The notes beneath the pieces were generated by a model. That model saw nothing but the letters and a program-made list of their open reading frames with translations. It searched no databases and was not told the DNA's origin. The translations under genes and the position numbers were made by a program. From the NCBI RefSeq assembly GCF_902806685.2, contig NC_048541.1, positions 13,836,662-13,900,661 of the forward strand: DNA of 64,000 nucleotides, in the 5' to 3' direction. Shown here in pieces: positions 9,967-20,954 of the stretch. Position 1 is the first letter of the stretch. Every line of letters starts with the position of its first letter. This stretch comes from Maniola hyperantus. Its lineage: Eukaryota; Arthropoda; Insecta; Lepidoptera; Nymphalidae.

Positions 9967-10339
9967 TTCCGCTTTCAAAAAAAAGGATAACTTTCAAATA
10001 TTATCAGCCTTGCTAATAAATTTTTCCCACTATCATCGTGTATCTTAATTGTTGCCGAAATCACAAATCTCTTAGTAGAATAGTTTTCCGTGCTTTGTTT
10101 AGTGAAGCTTATTATTATCATTTATTGAAACTGTTTCATACAGTAATTTTGTAGCGAAGATCAAATAATCGCGAGTAACTATCAAAGAACAGAAACGCTG
10201 TAATTTACAGCTTAATCAACATCACAGCGAGATATTTCAAGACAATACAAGACACAATTTAACGGAGGTCGAATGTACTTCTTTATTCCTTTCAAGAAAG
10301 CTTGCTCCCAAAAGAAAAAAGGAGCTTTCTCAACATTAA

Positions 10340-10870
10340 TCGTAAAACTTTTGTGTTGATTTCTCAAGGATAAAGATTATTTAGGGCCGGTATTCAGGGG
10401 TCGTCTACAGAGATGCGATAGAGACCCCTTTCTTTTTTCAGTTAAAAGGTCGTGTATTATTTTTCTAGAGCACTTGAACTGTAAGTAGGTACTTATTGTA
10501 AATTGACAAACCCACACACCTTTGAAAACATTATGGAGAACTGTCAGGCATGCAGGTTTCCTTACGATGTTTTCCTTCACCGTTAAAGCAAGTGATATTT
10601 AATTACTTAAAACGCACATAACTCCGAAAAGGTGCGTGCCCGGGATCGAACCCCCGACCTCCGATTAGAAGGCAGACGTCCTAACCGATAGGCTACTCAT
10701 AGCTGCTTGCTGAGAATATTTTCTAACAGTGTAAAATAAAACCTTTAAAGACAAAACAAGGAAATGCAATCTCAGCTTTACAAACTTTGGCACAGCTACA
10801 AACATTTTGCTCTAAATGACAGTCGAATTTCTTGGCAAAGAAGCAACTAAACACAGGGAGTAACACGTTT
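10340..10870. repeat. Segmental duplicate of parts of 4.1-5.4 kb, interrupted by a SINE
   Basis: 10345-10380 resembles 4170-4215, and 10783-10870 resembles 5341-5450. The order is conserved. SINE G (10509-10708) lies between the blocks here but not in the first copy. Confidence 0.5.
10509..10708 (-). mobile_element. SINE family G, 3' part missing
   Basis: Contains the tRNA-like head (B-box ggttcgatcccgggcacg on the minus strand) and the body up to tgtggg, without the (GAT)n end. Sits inside the duplicated block. Confidence 0.8.
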
Positions 10871-10975
10871 TTTTCTCTTTTTGTGGAACCTCAATATTGT
10901 CTACAAATCACGTTCGACGAGTTCAAGTTATCACATTTTGGGGTAGGATTCTATACTAAACTAGCGACCACCCGA

Positions 10976-11345
10976 AATCATTATCATCATTAACCGATAG
11001 ACGTCCACTGCTGGATATAGGTCTCTTGTAGGGACTTCCACACGCCACGGTCTTGCACCGCCTGGATCCAGCGGCTCCCTGCGACTCGTCTGATGTCGTC
11101 CGTCTAACTAGTGGGTGGTCTTCCAACGCTGCGTCTTCCGGTGCAAGGTCACTATTCCAGCACCTTGAGACCCCAACGTCTATCGGTTTTACGAACTATG
11201 TGCCCTGCCCATTACCACTTCAGCTTTGCAACCCGTTGAGCTATGTCGGTTACTCTAGTTCTCCTACAGATCTCCTCATTTCTAATTTGATCACGCAGAG
11301 AAACTCTAAGCATAGCTCTGTCCATCGCCCGCTCCACCACCCGAC
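10976..11345 (-). mobile_element. RTE-like LINE, C-terminal ~115 codons, frameshifted
   Basis: On the minus strand: RTRVTDIAQRVAKLKWQW, then AG, a variable linker, WTDDIRRVAGSRWIQAVQDR and GVWKSLQETYIQQWTSIG before a short GAT tail. The best-preserved RTE tail in the window, but with frameshifts in the middle. Inactive. Confidence 0.8.
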
Positions 11346-11369
11346 AACATTGTGAAAATATTTTAATGA

Positions 11370-11490
11370 CCTCCCTAGTGCAGTGGTAAGCGATGTGGTC
11401 TTATCAGTAGGAAATCCCGAGTTTGATTGCCGGAAATGAGGAATTTAATAATTTCAACATTTTCTCTGGTCTGGTCTGGTAGTAAAAAAA
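11370..11490 (+). mobile_element. SINE family F, 3'-truncated
   Basis: Head gacctccctagtgcagtggt (A-box) and a decayed B-box gagtttgattgcc, then the body ttctctggtctggtctggt. The 3' half is absent. Confidence 0.7.
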
Positions 11491-11704
11491 TAGGTAGATA
11501 TACATAAACCTAACATTGGAAATCGATTTAGGTCTTTTTAATAAAAATGTTACAATAAAATATAAACTAGCCTTAAGAATGGTGCCAAGGGTACTGGCTG
11601 TATTTCCGCGTTGGACAGCCAGGCTGATCCTTTGTGCAAAAAATGAGCTAGCTCTTTTACAATTTCATATTTGTCAACAATACAGACAGGAATGTTAAGC
11701 TATT

Positions 11705-11815
11705 CACGTTTAAGTCAAAACTTTGGCACGGTTACAAACATTTGCTTTAACATTAAATTATTAGGAGTTTTGGCAAGGAGGCAACTAAGTCAAGTGAGTA
11801 TTACGGATGATTTAT
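11705..11815. repeat. Dispersed ~110-bp segment, copy 3 of 3
   Basis: Shares aaaactttggcac, acaaacatttgctttaa and ttttggcaaggaggcaacta with 5341-5450 and 10783-10870. Confidence 0.6.
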
Positions 11816-12489
11816 GGTTGCAATTTTATGCATTTTCATAAGTATGATTTATTATTATAGACAGTTATTCAAGTAGGAATAAATCAAAGGCAAGAAGTTT
11901 TTTGTTAGCATGAACTTCTCTACTGCTATTTCTTTCTCTTCATAATACTACGTACCTTAGTGAATTAAGTGTAAAAGTGAATTATCTAATAATTATAATG
12001 TACTTACCTATATTTCGCTATACCCTCACAGGGTCTCATATGTATCTCATGTTATTATTGTAAGTGGATGCATGTGAAACGCAAAAATAAAGAATAAAGA
12101 ATACCTACTTTACGCGTTTCCTGACTAAATTGACCAAATCGATAATATGAATTCACAGGTTAAGAAACTTAGAAAAAACGGGAGAAGGAGAGGCCTAGCA
12201 AGAGCCTTGAATTGAAGTCAAAAATTTCAATGCCACTGATTTTAATTTTGCAACGTTTCCGCTTGGAGCACTGGCTGTAGATGTGTAGACAAACTTGAGC
12301 TTTAAAACAAGGCAGTTAAGATTCAGTTTACTATAATGCCGAAGGTTTTCAACACTCGAATACTATCAACGTTGGTGAGACATAAAATCTCGTACTAAGC
12401 ATACTGGAGTTAACCTCAGGATCCATTATTACAGGACAATAGCCAACGAGACATTCAAAGGCCAGGAAAGCAAATAAAACTCAACTCAC
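11816..12489 (-). other. Intron immediately downstream of the 12490 exon
   Basis: AT-rich, no further exon recognised. Begins with the GTGAGT donor on the minus strand. Confidence 0.5.
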
Positions 12490-12680
12490 CAATAACATCG
12501 AGCGCGATCCGGTAATTTCTTGTCGGCGATACTTGGAAGTCGACGCGACATCTGTATATCGCTCTGTCGCGCGACTGCACGTCACGGACACGCAGCACCG
12601 AGGTCGGCTCCCACCGAGCTCGGTCTCTAAACATGTCGTCTGACCAGTGCCCCGTCTCGCCTGGTACTCGTGTGTCATAA
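12490..12680 (-). CDS. Internal exon, second half of the same Ig V-type domain, Sidestep-like
   Basis: Seen: a 191-bp minus-strand exon with acceptor tttgttgcag (AG at 12682-12681) and consensus donor GTGAGT starting at 12489. It holds 1 base, 63 codons, then 1 base. The peptide starts YDTRVPGETGHWSDDMFRD, continues through a beta-strand segment to DRAIYRCRVDF (the canonical D-x-A-x-Y-x-C motif, F-strand cysteine at residue 44) and ends SPTRNYRIALDVI. Known: YRCRVDF followed by SPTRN is a hallmark of Sidestep-type first Ig domains. Its Cys pairs with the Cys of the LPCD segment in the upstream exon. Inference: this exon follows the one at 47899-48049 directly; phase and domain logic both fit. 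The trailing G should open the linker to Ig2. That next exon lies below position 1 or was missed; no Ig2-like sequence was seen in 1-12489. Confidence 0.92.
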
Positions 12681-12767
12681 CTGCAACAAACAAATGAATT
12701 TTTTTAAAAAAAACTGGTCATGCGCCTGTTAGAAGTCAGAACATGCATAAGGTAGTATTCCATAGCC

Positions 12768-12962
12768 ATCATCATCATCTCGACCCATCGATGGCCAACT
12801 ACGACCACAGATCTCTCCTCAGAATGAAATGGGTTTGAGTCGCAGTCCACCATGCTCGCACGCATCGCAAAGTGGTTTGGCAGACTTCACACACTTTTGA
12901 AACCAATAGGGAACTCGCAGGCATGCAGGCTTCCTCACCATGTTTTCTTTCACCATTAAGTA
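12768..12962 (-). mobile_element. SINE family G, tRNA head missing
   Basis: Carries the 3' (GAT)n end and the body (catgctcgcacgcatcgc… aggcatgcaggcttcctcacc) but stops at caccattaag before the tRNA-like part. Diverged. Confidence 0.7.
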
Positions 12963-12970
12963 TAGTTGAT

Positions 12971-13159
12971 ACGAAGCCAGTGTACTGGCACCAGTCCTAC
13001 TGGTTTGAGAAATAGACGGGCGCTCTATTCTCGCCAGCGCGGCGCGAGCGCTTTTCGCCAGAGCTGGCTCGGCTTGAAAAACTGTTACACAAGTTGTACA
13101 AGGCCAATACCGAGTCAGTGCTGACTGCCAGTGAGACTGGCAGCCAGCAATGGCTTCGT
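12971..13159. mobile_element. Candidate MITE with GC-rich inner repeats
   Basis: Ends ACGAAGCCA / TGGCTTCGT are inverted. Inner segments cagtgtactggc and gccagtgagactggc pair again. About 190 bp, GC-rich centre with gcgccggcg-like runs. Only one copy noticed. Confidence 0.5.
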
Positions 13160-13206
13160 GTAAACAATGCTGTTAAGCTATAAAGAATAGCTTGCGTGAA
13201 TTCATA

Positions 13207-13362
13207 TTTTTAATAATTCCACGGGAATTCTTTAATTTTCCGGAACAAAACGTAGCCTTTGTCACTTTCCAGATATACTATTTATATCGCTGCAAAAAAT
13301 TACGTCAATCTGTTGCTCCTTTGCAGTGTGATTAAAGGACAAATTAACAAGCCAGCACAATT
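13207..13362 (-). mobile_element. Helitron family A2, partial
   Basis: Keeps tttttaataattccacggga, the cggaacaaaacgtagcc patch and ctgttgctcctttgcagtg. Both termini lost. Confidence 0.6.
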
Positions 13363-13433
13363 TTGTATTTACATCATAGTCACTGATTCTGGCGAGTTGC
13401 ACGAGTAGATATGTGGAGTTCCTATATAGATTT

Positions 13434-13606
13434 GACGACCTCCCTGGCGCAGTGGTAAGCGCTGTGGTCTTATTAGTGGGAGGTCCCGGGTTCGATTCCA
13501 GGCAGGGATTTGGAATTTCATAATTTCTAAATTTCTGGTCTGGTCTTACTTACCATCAGGTGAGGTTGCAGTCAAGGGCTAACTTGTATCTGAATAAAAT
13601 AAAGTA
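13434..13606 (+). mobile_element. SINE family F with internal deletion
   Basis: Clear tRNA-like head: tggcgcagtggtaagcgc (A-box) and gggttcgattcc (B-box). Continues to ctggtctggtctt and jumps to the 3' end caccatcaggtgaggttgca / gtatctgaataaaataaag. The middle ~150 bp present at 60423-60758 is gone. Confidence 0.85.
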
Positions 13607-13939
13607 AATGTGGAAATGTGAAGTATTACGGTACGCGTCGGTACGGGTACGCGTTCGAAAAGGACATTTCTAGCAGTTGACACAAATAGGCTGATGATGA
13701 TTGGCAGCGTATGGCCAAATTTATCACAGACACAAAAGCCAAAAAACAATATACCAACAATGTGTAAAGGGTGCCGAAAAACGCAAATCCGTTTAAATCC
13801 CGACATCAATTAAGCGCACTCGGTCAGATAATATTATCCGAGCGAATTTATTCCATCTCCATTGCAATTAGATTACATTGATTAATGCCCGACGCCAATT
13901 GCGGATAACCGTTCACAATTTACATATTTAATGCTGACG
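13607..13939. other. Single-copy-looking DNA, possible conserved intronic element
   Basis: 13807-13925 contains several homeodomain-type cores (tcaattaag, gcaattagatt, tgattaatgcc) in non-repetitive, balanced-composition sequence. No other feature seen. Regulatory role is inference only. Confidence 0.3.
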
Positions 13940-14490
13940 GGGAAATCCCCCCATGTCCCGTGCAGCGTCCTTTGAGATTATAAGTAGAACCATTACTGTA
14001 AGCTGCGGTATATTTTAAAATATATATTTTAGTATATCAATACGAATATTAATTATTGCTTCCACCTTTTCTATTACAGGTTGGAGCCATCCCCATGTCC
14101 CGTCCTTTGAGATGATAAGTAGAGAATTACTGTAAGCTGCGGTATATTTTAAAATATATATTTTAGTATAACAATACGAATATTAATTATTGCTTCCACC
14201 TTTTCTATTACAGGTTGGAGCCATCCCCATGTCCCGTCCTTTGAGACGATAAGTAGAGAATTACTGTAAGCTGCGGTATATTTTAAAATATATATTTTTG
14301 GATAACAATACGAATATTGCTTCCACCTTTTCTATTACAGGTTGGAGCCATCCCCATGTCCCGTCCTTTGAGATGATAAGTAGAGAATTACTGTAAGCTG
14401 CGATATATTTGTATATTTTAAACATATGCTTTTGTATTACAATACGAATAATAATTATAGCTTCGACTTTTTTTTATTACAGGTTGGAGC
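13940..14490 (+). repeat. Tandem repeat, ~134-bp unit, four copies, exon-like layout
   Basis: The junction acag-gttggag recurs at 14081, 14215, 14342 and 14484 (spacings 134, 127, 142). Each unit has a pyrimidine-rich tract ending ttctattacag, a ~52-bp GC-richer block (ccatccccatgtcccgtcc… gagatgataagtagag), then actGTAAGC, then an AT-rich spacer with tattttaaaatatatattt. The first unit lacks the left junction. The layout mimics acceptor-exon-donor on the plus strand, opposite to the host gene. Confidence 0.85.
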
Positions 14491-14504
14491 GCACTTGACT
14501 ACAA

Positions 14505-14575
14505 GGCATGTCCCCCCCCCCCCTCCCGCCTCTTATCCCGATTGCCATCTCAACCTGTTGTATACCACGACTTAA
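14505..14575. mobile_element. MITE family M, right arm only
   Basis: A C-run (ccccccccccctcccgcc) followed by cccgattgccatctcaacct, then gttgtataccac. Matches the right terminus of 6847-7014. The left arm is missing. Confidence 0.6.
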
Positions 14576-14637
14576 TACTATATTTTTTTTTATTCTCGCA
14601 GGAACTCCATGCTTGTTTAGATAAAAACTAGCTTATG

Positions 14638-14851
14638 CTCGCGACTTCGTCCGCGTGGGCTTCACAAATTTCAAACCCCTATTTCACCCACTTAGGGGTT
14701 GAATTTTCAAAAGTCCTTTCTTAGCGGATGCCTACGTCATAATAGCTACCTGCATGCTAAATTTTAGCCCGATCCGTCCAGTAGTTTGAACTGTACGTTG
14801 ATAGATCAGTCAGTCAGTCAGCCAGTCAGCTTTTCCTTTTATATATTTAGA
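14638..14851 (-). mobile_element. Helitron-like element, family B, full copy
   Basis: CTAG with hairpin gcgacttcgtccgcgtgg on the left, TCTAAATATATAAAAGG on the right (minus strand), and a (GACT)n stretch. Close to the family consensus. Confidence 0.85.
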
Positions 14852-15261
14852 TTTATTAATATTTATTGATGCATATAAAGCTTATCTTCATGTTTGAAGC
14901 GTGCGTCGAAACTGCGATAAAAATAAAATATCTAAAGATACATTTCTTAAGAAAGAGGTTGTCAGCCATACCGTCGTATAATATCGGAAACCAAAAGCTT
15001 AATTTAATGAAAAGATCCAATAATTGGATTTCAATGAACTCAAAACATACAAGTTCAAATTAAATTTTGGTGTTGCTATAAAATTATTACAGTCAAGTGA
15101 TATGAGAACAAAGGAACAACTTTAATGTGTAAGACAATAAAACTCATAGATTATTCAGACCATAAATTACTAGAAGACCCTATCAAATATCACTTAAGGG
15201 TTACTCATGGAGCTCATCATAAATCCATTAATCATTATCATCAGTTAACTATAAATAGTTA

Positions 15262-15446
15262 CTAGCTTATGATCGCGACTTCGTCCGCGTGGATTGCACA
15301 AATTTCAAATCCCTATTTTACCCCCTTAGCGGTTGAATTTTTAAAAATAATATCTTAGTGGATGTCTACGTCATAATAGTTAGTAGATGCATGCCAAATT
15401 TAATCCGATCCATCCAGTAGTTTAAGCTGTGCGTTGATAGATCAGC
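15262..15446 (-). mobile_element. Helitron family B, 5' end lost
   Basis: Starts ctagcttatgatcgcgactt and follows the family to gcgttgatagatcag, then unrelated sequence begins. Confidence 0.75.
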
Positions 15447-16010
15447 ATCAGATCCCAAAACACACTTATGGGATTTGTGTGGTGCTGCGTGGTAGTGGTG
15501 CGGGTGCGTATTGCTTGCCTGGTAGCTGCTTTTTCCTGCATGGTTAGCAGTGGGAGGGCGGGCGGTGCATTTCGCATGCTGCATGTTGCACCATACAGAT
15601 TCGACCTGGTTCAGCGGATTATAGCAAATTAAGCTTTTGGTTCATTGTATATCATGGACTTCCGCAAAATAACGCCTGCTTCTATACAACAGGGTACTGA
15701 TTATTATTCAACATTCAATTCAAGTTACTCAAACAGGATTCTACAGACGATTCTACATCAAAGTTATAGTTCTGTATAGTTTAACCTATGACCATTATGT
15801 TTGGACTACTAACAACTGATAAATCTGTGCGGGCGTAAGTTACTCTGTGGGTTCCTTAAGCCGCTTATACACGTTTGATTTAGGTCTAGTCTGTTGCTTA
15901 GTCCAGACTCGGGTACCTAAGCTGTTTCCATTTCAATCTGTTAGGTTATAGGTAGGCAGAAGGTTGACCAATTTTGAATGTTAGATAATAAGTATTTTGT
16001 ATGATATTAG
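15447..16010. other. No recognised gene or repeat
   Basis: 15470-15590 is G/T-rich (gtggtgctgcgtggtagtgg) and resembles no family here. The rest is ordinary AT-rich DNA. Confidence 0.4.
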
Positions 16011-16145
16011 ACGCTTGTAATTTTGTCCGCGTGGATTTAGGTTAAGAATTCCGTGAAAACTAATTTTCTGGGATAAAAATAGTCTATGGCCGTCTCCAAG
16101 CCTTTAACATCATGAATAAAAATAATCCATGCAAAAAACGATCTA
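16011..16145 (-). mobile_element. Helitron family A2, internal fragment
   Basis: Patches ttgtccgcgtggatttaggt, tctgggataaaaatag and ccatgcaaaaaac keep the A2 order. Termini missing. Confidence 0.5.
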
Positions 16146-16323
16146 AAAGAAAAAACATTTAAAAATGGCGCAATACAGTGGCTTTCAAAAATTTTTATCA
16201 AAAAAATTATAACCAGTGTCACTCGGGATGATATTATAAGGATTTGAAGGAGGATTCTTGATTTAAGGTTCAGGCATTTAGAATTTATAGTAGAAACTCT
16301 CTGAAAACATTACCTACACAACT

Positions 16324-16660
16324 TTTTTTGGCCCGTCATGTAAAAAATAGGAAGGAATTCAAACCAGCTATGTATTTAGAACATTACGTGTGAAACCCGC
16401 TTAATGCGCCATGTTAAACCACAATAATGAGTGCGTTGAGTTTCGGTATGAACCATTTGCAACGAGCTGGTTAGAAAGCAATACACCAGTAATACACTCC
16501 TTTTTTGGGCAGTCGTCGTGTAAAAAATAGCAAGGAATTCAAACCAGCTATGTATTTAGAACATTGAGTGTGAAACCCGCTTAATGCGCCATGTTAAACC
16601 ACAATATGAGTGCATTCAGTTTCGCTTTGAACCATTTGCAACGAGTTGGTTTGCGTTAGC
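16324..16660. repeat. Direct tandem duplication, 180-bp unit x2
   Basis: aaggaattcaaaccagctat at 16352 recurs at 16532. The match covers about 150 bp, including aacccgcttaatgcgccatg and ccatttgcaacgagctgg. Differences are few, so the duplication is fairly young. Confidence 0.85.
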
Positions 16661-16763
16661 GACGTGAATACTGAATCATTCTGTTACGATTGAAATTATC
16701 GGTTTACTTTATGGAGTGACGTTTTGTGCAAAGGGGATTTTCAAATTGTAAACTTTTTTCTTT

Positions 16764-16960
16764 TTTTAGGGTTTCGTACCTCAAAAGGAAAAAGGGACCC
16801 TAATAGGATCACTTTATTATTTGAGTGTCCGTCTGTCTGTCGTGTCTGTCAAGAAAACCTACAGAGTACTTCCTGTTGACCAAGAATCATGAAATTTGAC
16901 AGGTCGATAGGGCTTATATCACAAGTAGGTAAAGGAAAAAATCCGAAAACCATGCTGCAT
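16764..16960 (-). mobile_element. Interspersed repeat family D
   Basis: Family D (seven or more copies here) is defined by ccggccaagtgcgagtc, agggttccgta, tgattctaggtcaac-type text, a (GACA)n run and ggtaccgaaaccct-like ends. This copy has gggtttcgtacctcaaaagg, tgtccgtctgtctgtcgtg and gaccaagaatcatgaaattt. Class unknown. Confidence 0.65.
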
Positions 16961-18041
16961 ACTGCATGCTTGGAACTATCATAGAACCAAAGTTTCGGCT
17001 AACTGTCAGACTTATGATAGATATAATTATTAAAGCAACAGAACTGTATATTAAGTACAATCAAAATATGTAAATAACAATTCAGAAATTACGAACGCCA
17101 ATCAAGCCAAGAATATGCGAAAATTCAGTCCATCAAGGGAACTTGAAAGCACCGAACTTTGCGCCAATTATGCAAACAACTCAACCCAACTCGAAGCTTC
17201 AGTATCGTGACGCTAACAAAATATACTAAATTCAATTACAACAAATTGAATGGCTATATAGAATAATATTACAAGAAAATTGAGGTGAAGACTGTAGGCA
17301 CTTCCGCACCGCTCGACGCAACTTTATACAAAATACAAAATTTCACTTGCAAATTTGACATTTCTATTCAATTACATCATCCATCCTTAATAAACAGTAC
17401 AATGTACAATGGGCTTGGCTGACTTGGCTTCAAGGCTTCAATACTATCTGTTTCATTCTTCATTGAAATACGACGCGAAATGACTGATGTCAAGATATTG
17501 TCTAAACGAGGGTTTTTTGTTGGCATCGTGAGAACACGACACAAATGTTTGCCCGTTGCGAAGTATTCTCAGATTGTAGGATTTCTTTTCTTGTTAGCCT
17601 CCTCTTTGAAACAAATTCATCGCATTTCTTGAGAAATACAATTGGATTTTTATTTAACTGTCTTGTAGTATTGCTATCAAAGTATTTTAATTGTTATGAT
17701 TCTCATGATGTACTACATACTTGTGGGTATAGTGAATGTTCTTTTTTATCTTCTATTCTATTCTTTTTGTATTCTATCTGCATCAAATTTCTCATCACTG
17801 GAAGTCGTGATCCCTTTTCGTTAATTACATAATGGTAGGAGTATTTTTAAGATAATAATGCGGTGGGTTCTTAGATGCTTCCTCATCTACTCGACTCGAC
17901 TGCTGTTATTATCAGAATATGTTAGTGATAATAATCCAGTAACCGACTTAGATCAACGTTACTTAACAATTGCAATTGATTGAATGCGTTGTCACTACTA
18001 GGCTTCTACTACGCTCCCCCTACTTTTATATGTTTCTGTTA
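16961..18041. other. No recognised gene or repeat
   Basis: AT-rich intronic DNA. A 95-codon plus-strand frame at 17545-17832 is Phe/Leu/Ser-rich without domain or splice support. Confidence 0.45.
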
Positions 18042-18258
18042 TCTAAATTTATATAAAAAAAAAGGTGACTGACTGACTGATCTATTAACGCACAGCTCAA
18101 ACTACTGGCCGGATCGGGCTGAAATTTGGCATGCAGATAGCTATTACGACGTAGGCATCCGTTAAGAAAGAATTTTTGATAATTCAACCCCTAAGAAGGT
18201 GAAATAGGGGTTTGAAATTTGTGTAGTCCACGTGGACGAAGTCACGAGCATAAGCTAG
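18042..18258 (+). mobile_element. Helitron-like element, family B, full copy
   Basis: TCTAAATTTATATAAAAAAA start, (GACT)n tract, gaaatttggcatgcagatag, hairpin cacgtggacgaagtcacg, CTAG then T at 18259. Confidence 0.85.
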
Positions 18259-20020
18259 TCTTTCTATATAATCAATAATCATCAATGCTTCTGTATAGTT
18301 TATCGCAGTTTATTATATTTTATTTACTTTAAACGGTAGATCCATTGGTGAATTATTTATTACTGAGTTATATTTAAAGCGTAATTTATCAAGTTGAAAT
18401 TGATTAGATCAATGAATACCTAATATAAAATTTATACCTGCGTCTATTAGATCTTCAGGGAATATTCAACCAGCTTTATCAACACCTTCTGTATTAATAT
18501 CTTTTTAGTACTTTGAATGTTTATTACAATCTGGATTTTACCATTCAGATTATTGTCTTGACGATTTCAATCTGAAACTTTTATTAAAATCATAATGCAA
18601 TTAGCATAAAATTATTCGCGGTGTCGCTTTTACAACGAATAAATCCTCGATTACTTTTCCTACTTTTAGAAATCGCGTGCATTGTCATCATAAGGACAAT
18701 TTAATTGTTTGAAGGTTGTTCGGGAAAACTAATTTATTAAATCGCTTCGATTATAATTTCGCGCTTTTAAATTTGCTTCAGTATTTCGGGTTATTTCAAA
18801 ACTTTAGTCGAAAAAGTTTTAGTTGCAATGTACAGCTAATTATTATACTACTTATTATGATGACGATGAATAAGTTCAAATTACTCATTTTATTAAATTC
18901 ATACCTATATCATTTTAGTGATCTGTTTTTAACAAGACGTAATTTAAAATGTTTTAAAATAATTCCGAAAACGGTTTATACACTACTGCCTCACACATTA
19001 GAGCGAATAAATACGCTAAGTATTTAGATTATTTTTAAATTTCTGTACTCGGTGACATTTATCGAAATCGGAATATCGGAGTATATCGAGATAGGAAGGG
19101 GCATACAAACATTCACAAATGCATGTCAAATACATAACTCTCCTTTTTGGGCGTCGTCGCAGTCGGATATAAATTGTACTTTATCTCGATTTATTTGTAC
19201 ACGTTAGACAAACAAATATCTTCGATTGTAATTGGATTTTTTGGATTGCTTCAACACAGTGAAACAGTTCATAACAAATTGTGTCTACTTGTTCTTATTT
19301 ATTAGCGTTCCAATCGACTCACTGGCTCTGACATGAGAAAATTACTCCTTATTTATAATATATTTTATTGTATTGTAAAGTCTATAATGGTTTAAATAGT
19401 TTGGTAAAATAATATTGTTAGGTACCTACTTAATAAAAAAAAATTGTCAAGTGCGAACTAAAAAGCTTCTCAGGAATTTTTATTTTGTAAGTAGGTACCT
19501 ACCTACTTAGAAAATTTAACAGTTAGACCGTAGCGGCGTAACCATCCACTTAGAAAGGATTTTGGGAGAAATGGTTATGGGAGTTGGAAGATTATACAAT
19601 ACATATTATTAGATAATATCTAAGTTAATTTTTTTGTATTTCAGGAAATGTTTTATTCCTACAGGTAAATAGAAATTCATATCTGCAGCACCGGAGGAAT
19701 GCTTTGCCGACGGTAAAAATAGTAATATTTATAAATGTTTATATTTATAAAATTTACTCATAACATTATGAATATTTTAATATTATCATACAATAAAATA
19801 AATGTACCTACTCGTACATACGGGTAGATTAATTATATCAACCACTGATTATTTATGAGTTTATAATTAAATTAATATTTTGGAAATATAGTTCCAGTAT
19901 TACAATACGAAATTCGCTAGAATTAATTTTATTGTAATTGCAAAATGAATTATTGCCATTGTAACTGACAGATTGACAAAACAACTGGAATTTATAATGA
20001 TCCAAGTCGTCCCCGAATAA
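18259..20020. other. No recognised gene or repeat
   Basis: Long AT-rich stretch. The 103-codon frame at 18716-19027 shows no motif. A palindromic patch gtaggtacctacctac is at 19492. Confidence 0.45.
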
Positions 20021-20458
20021 GGCAGTGGTCCGAACGCCGACGATGACCGAGAAACGAGTAGAACTAGAAACTTAAAAGAGTTGGCGATCAGCAGGAAGCG
20101 AGTGTGTAGTTTTGATACTTTTGTCGCTGGGCTACTTATAGCCCGGCGACGAGTGGGCAAGTCCGACGAGCGATTACTCGCGCCATTCGCCCGCGGTCGC
20201 TCAGTCCTGTGCAAACATGCGCGCGCGTTTCACGTGTTCAAGCGAGCGAGCATCGCTGAGCGAGTTTATTTTTGAAAGCTCGTCGCTCAGCGACAAAACC
20301 AGTAAAGCGAGTCGTCGCCGGCAGTGTGAACAGTCAGAGAGCAACTTTTGATACATGCATCTCTTTCGTTTACACGGCATGTACATTTATTGTGCGTTTC
20401 TTGAGAGAGAAAATCGCCGTTAGTTAGTCGTTTTCTTGCTGGCGGATGGACCACTGCC
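20021..20458. mobile_element. MITE family N (PIF/Harbinger-like), copy 1, 438 bp
   Basis: Ends GGCAGTGGTCCGA… and …GGACCACTGCC, flanked by TAA and TTA. The body is unusually GC-rich, with ctcgcttg/cgagcgag runs and an internal hairpin gctacttatagc. The reverse complement at 46792-47234 aligns along its whole length. No transposase; the open frames are compositional. Confidence 0.85.
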
Positions 20459-20625
20459 TTATGCCGAACTTTCCCTGAGTACGGTCACTGCAATTAAAAT
20501 TTTTAATGATTGACAGTAAAACATGGTTATGTAGAATTGTTTTGCGGGCCTTAAAAATGTTTCAGTAACTTTTGTACCTATAAATATAGCATTTTTTTTG
20601 TTTATGTAGTTCTTTGTTTAAGTAT

Positions 20626-20745
20626 TTTTTTAAGGTTCCGTACATCAAAAGGAAATAAGGAACCCTTATAGAATCACTTTGTTGTCTGTCTGTCCGTCTG
20701 TCCATCGTGCCTGTCAAGAAAACCTATAGGGTAGGTACTTCTCGT
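20626..20745 (-). mobile_element. Repeat family D, partial
   Basis: ggttccgtacatcaaaagga, taaggaacccttatag and ttgtctgtctgtccgtctg, followed by cctgtcaagaaaacctatag. Confidence 0.65.
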
Positions 20746-20756
20746 ACACGGCATTT

Positions 20757-20950
20757 TTAGAAGCCTAAACCCACGTGGATTTAGGCTTTTAAAAATCGCG
20801 TGAAAACTCTTTAATTATCTAAGATAAAGGTAGTCCTGTATGCATGTCCGGGATGCAAACTATCCCATTACCAAATTACTTCATATTTAGCTAAACGCAT
20901 AAAATGTAACATACAGACAGACAGCTAGATAGGTAAATACATAGATATAC
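20757..20950 (-). mobile_element. Helitron family A, degraded
   Basis: cccacgtggatttaggcttt, aaaaatcgcgtgaaaactc, tgtccgggatgcaaactatc and an acagacagacagc run in family order. No clear CTAG end. Confidence 0.6.
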
Positions 20951-20954
20951 ATCT

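Noticed and set aside
18716..19027. 103-codon plus-strand frame
   Set aside because: AT-rich, Leu/Phe/Asn composition typical of chance frames; no signal, domain or splice support.
20081..20386. Arg/Ser-rich frames suggesting a small gene
   Set aside because: They lie wholly inside MITE N; the inverted copy at 46792-47234 gives equally long frames on the other strand. Compositional.
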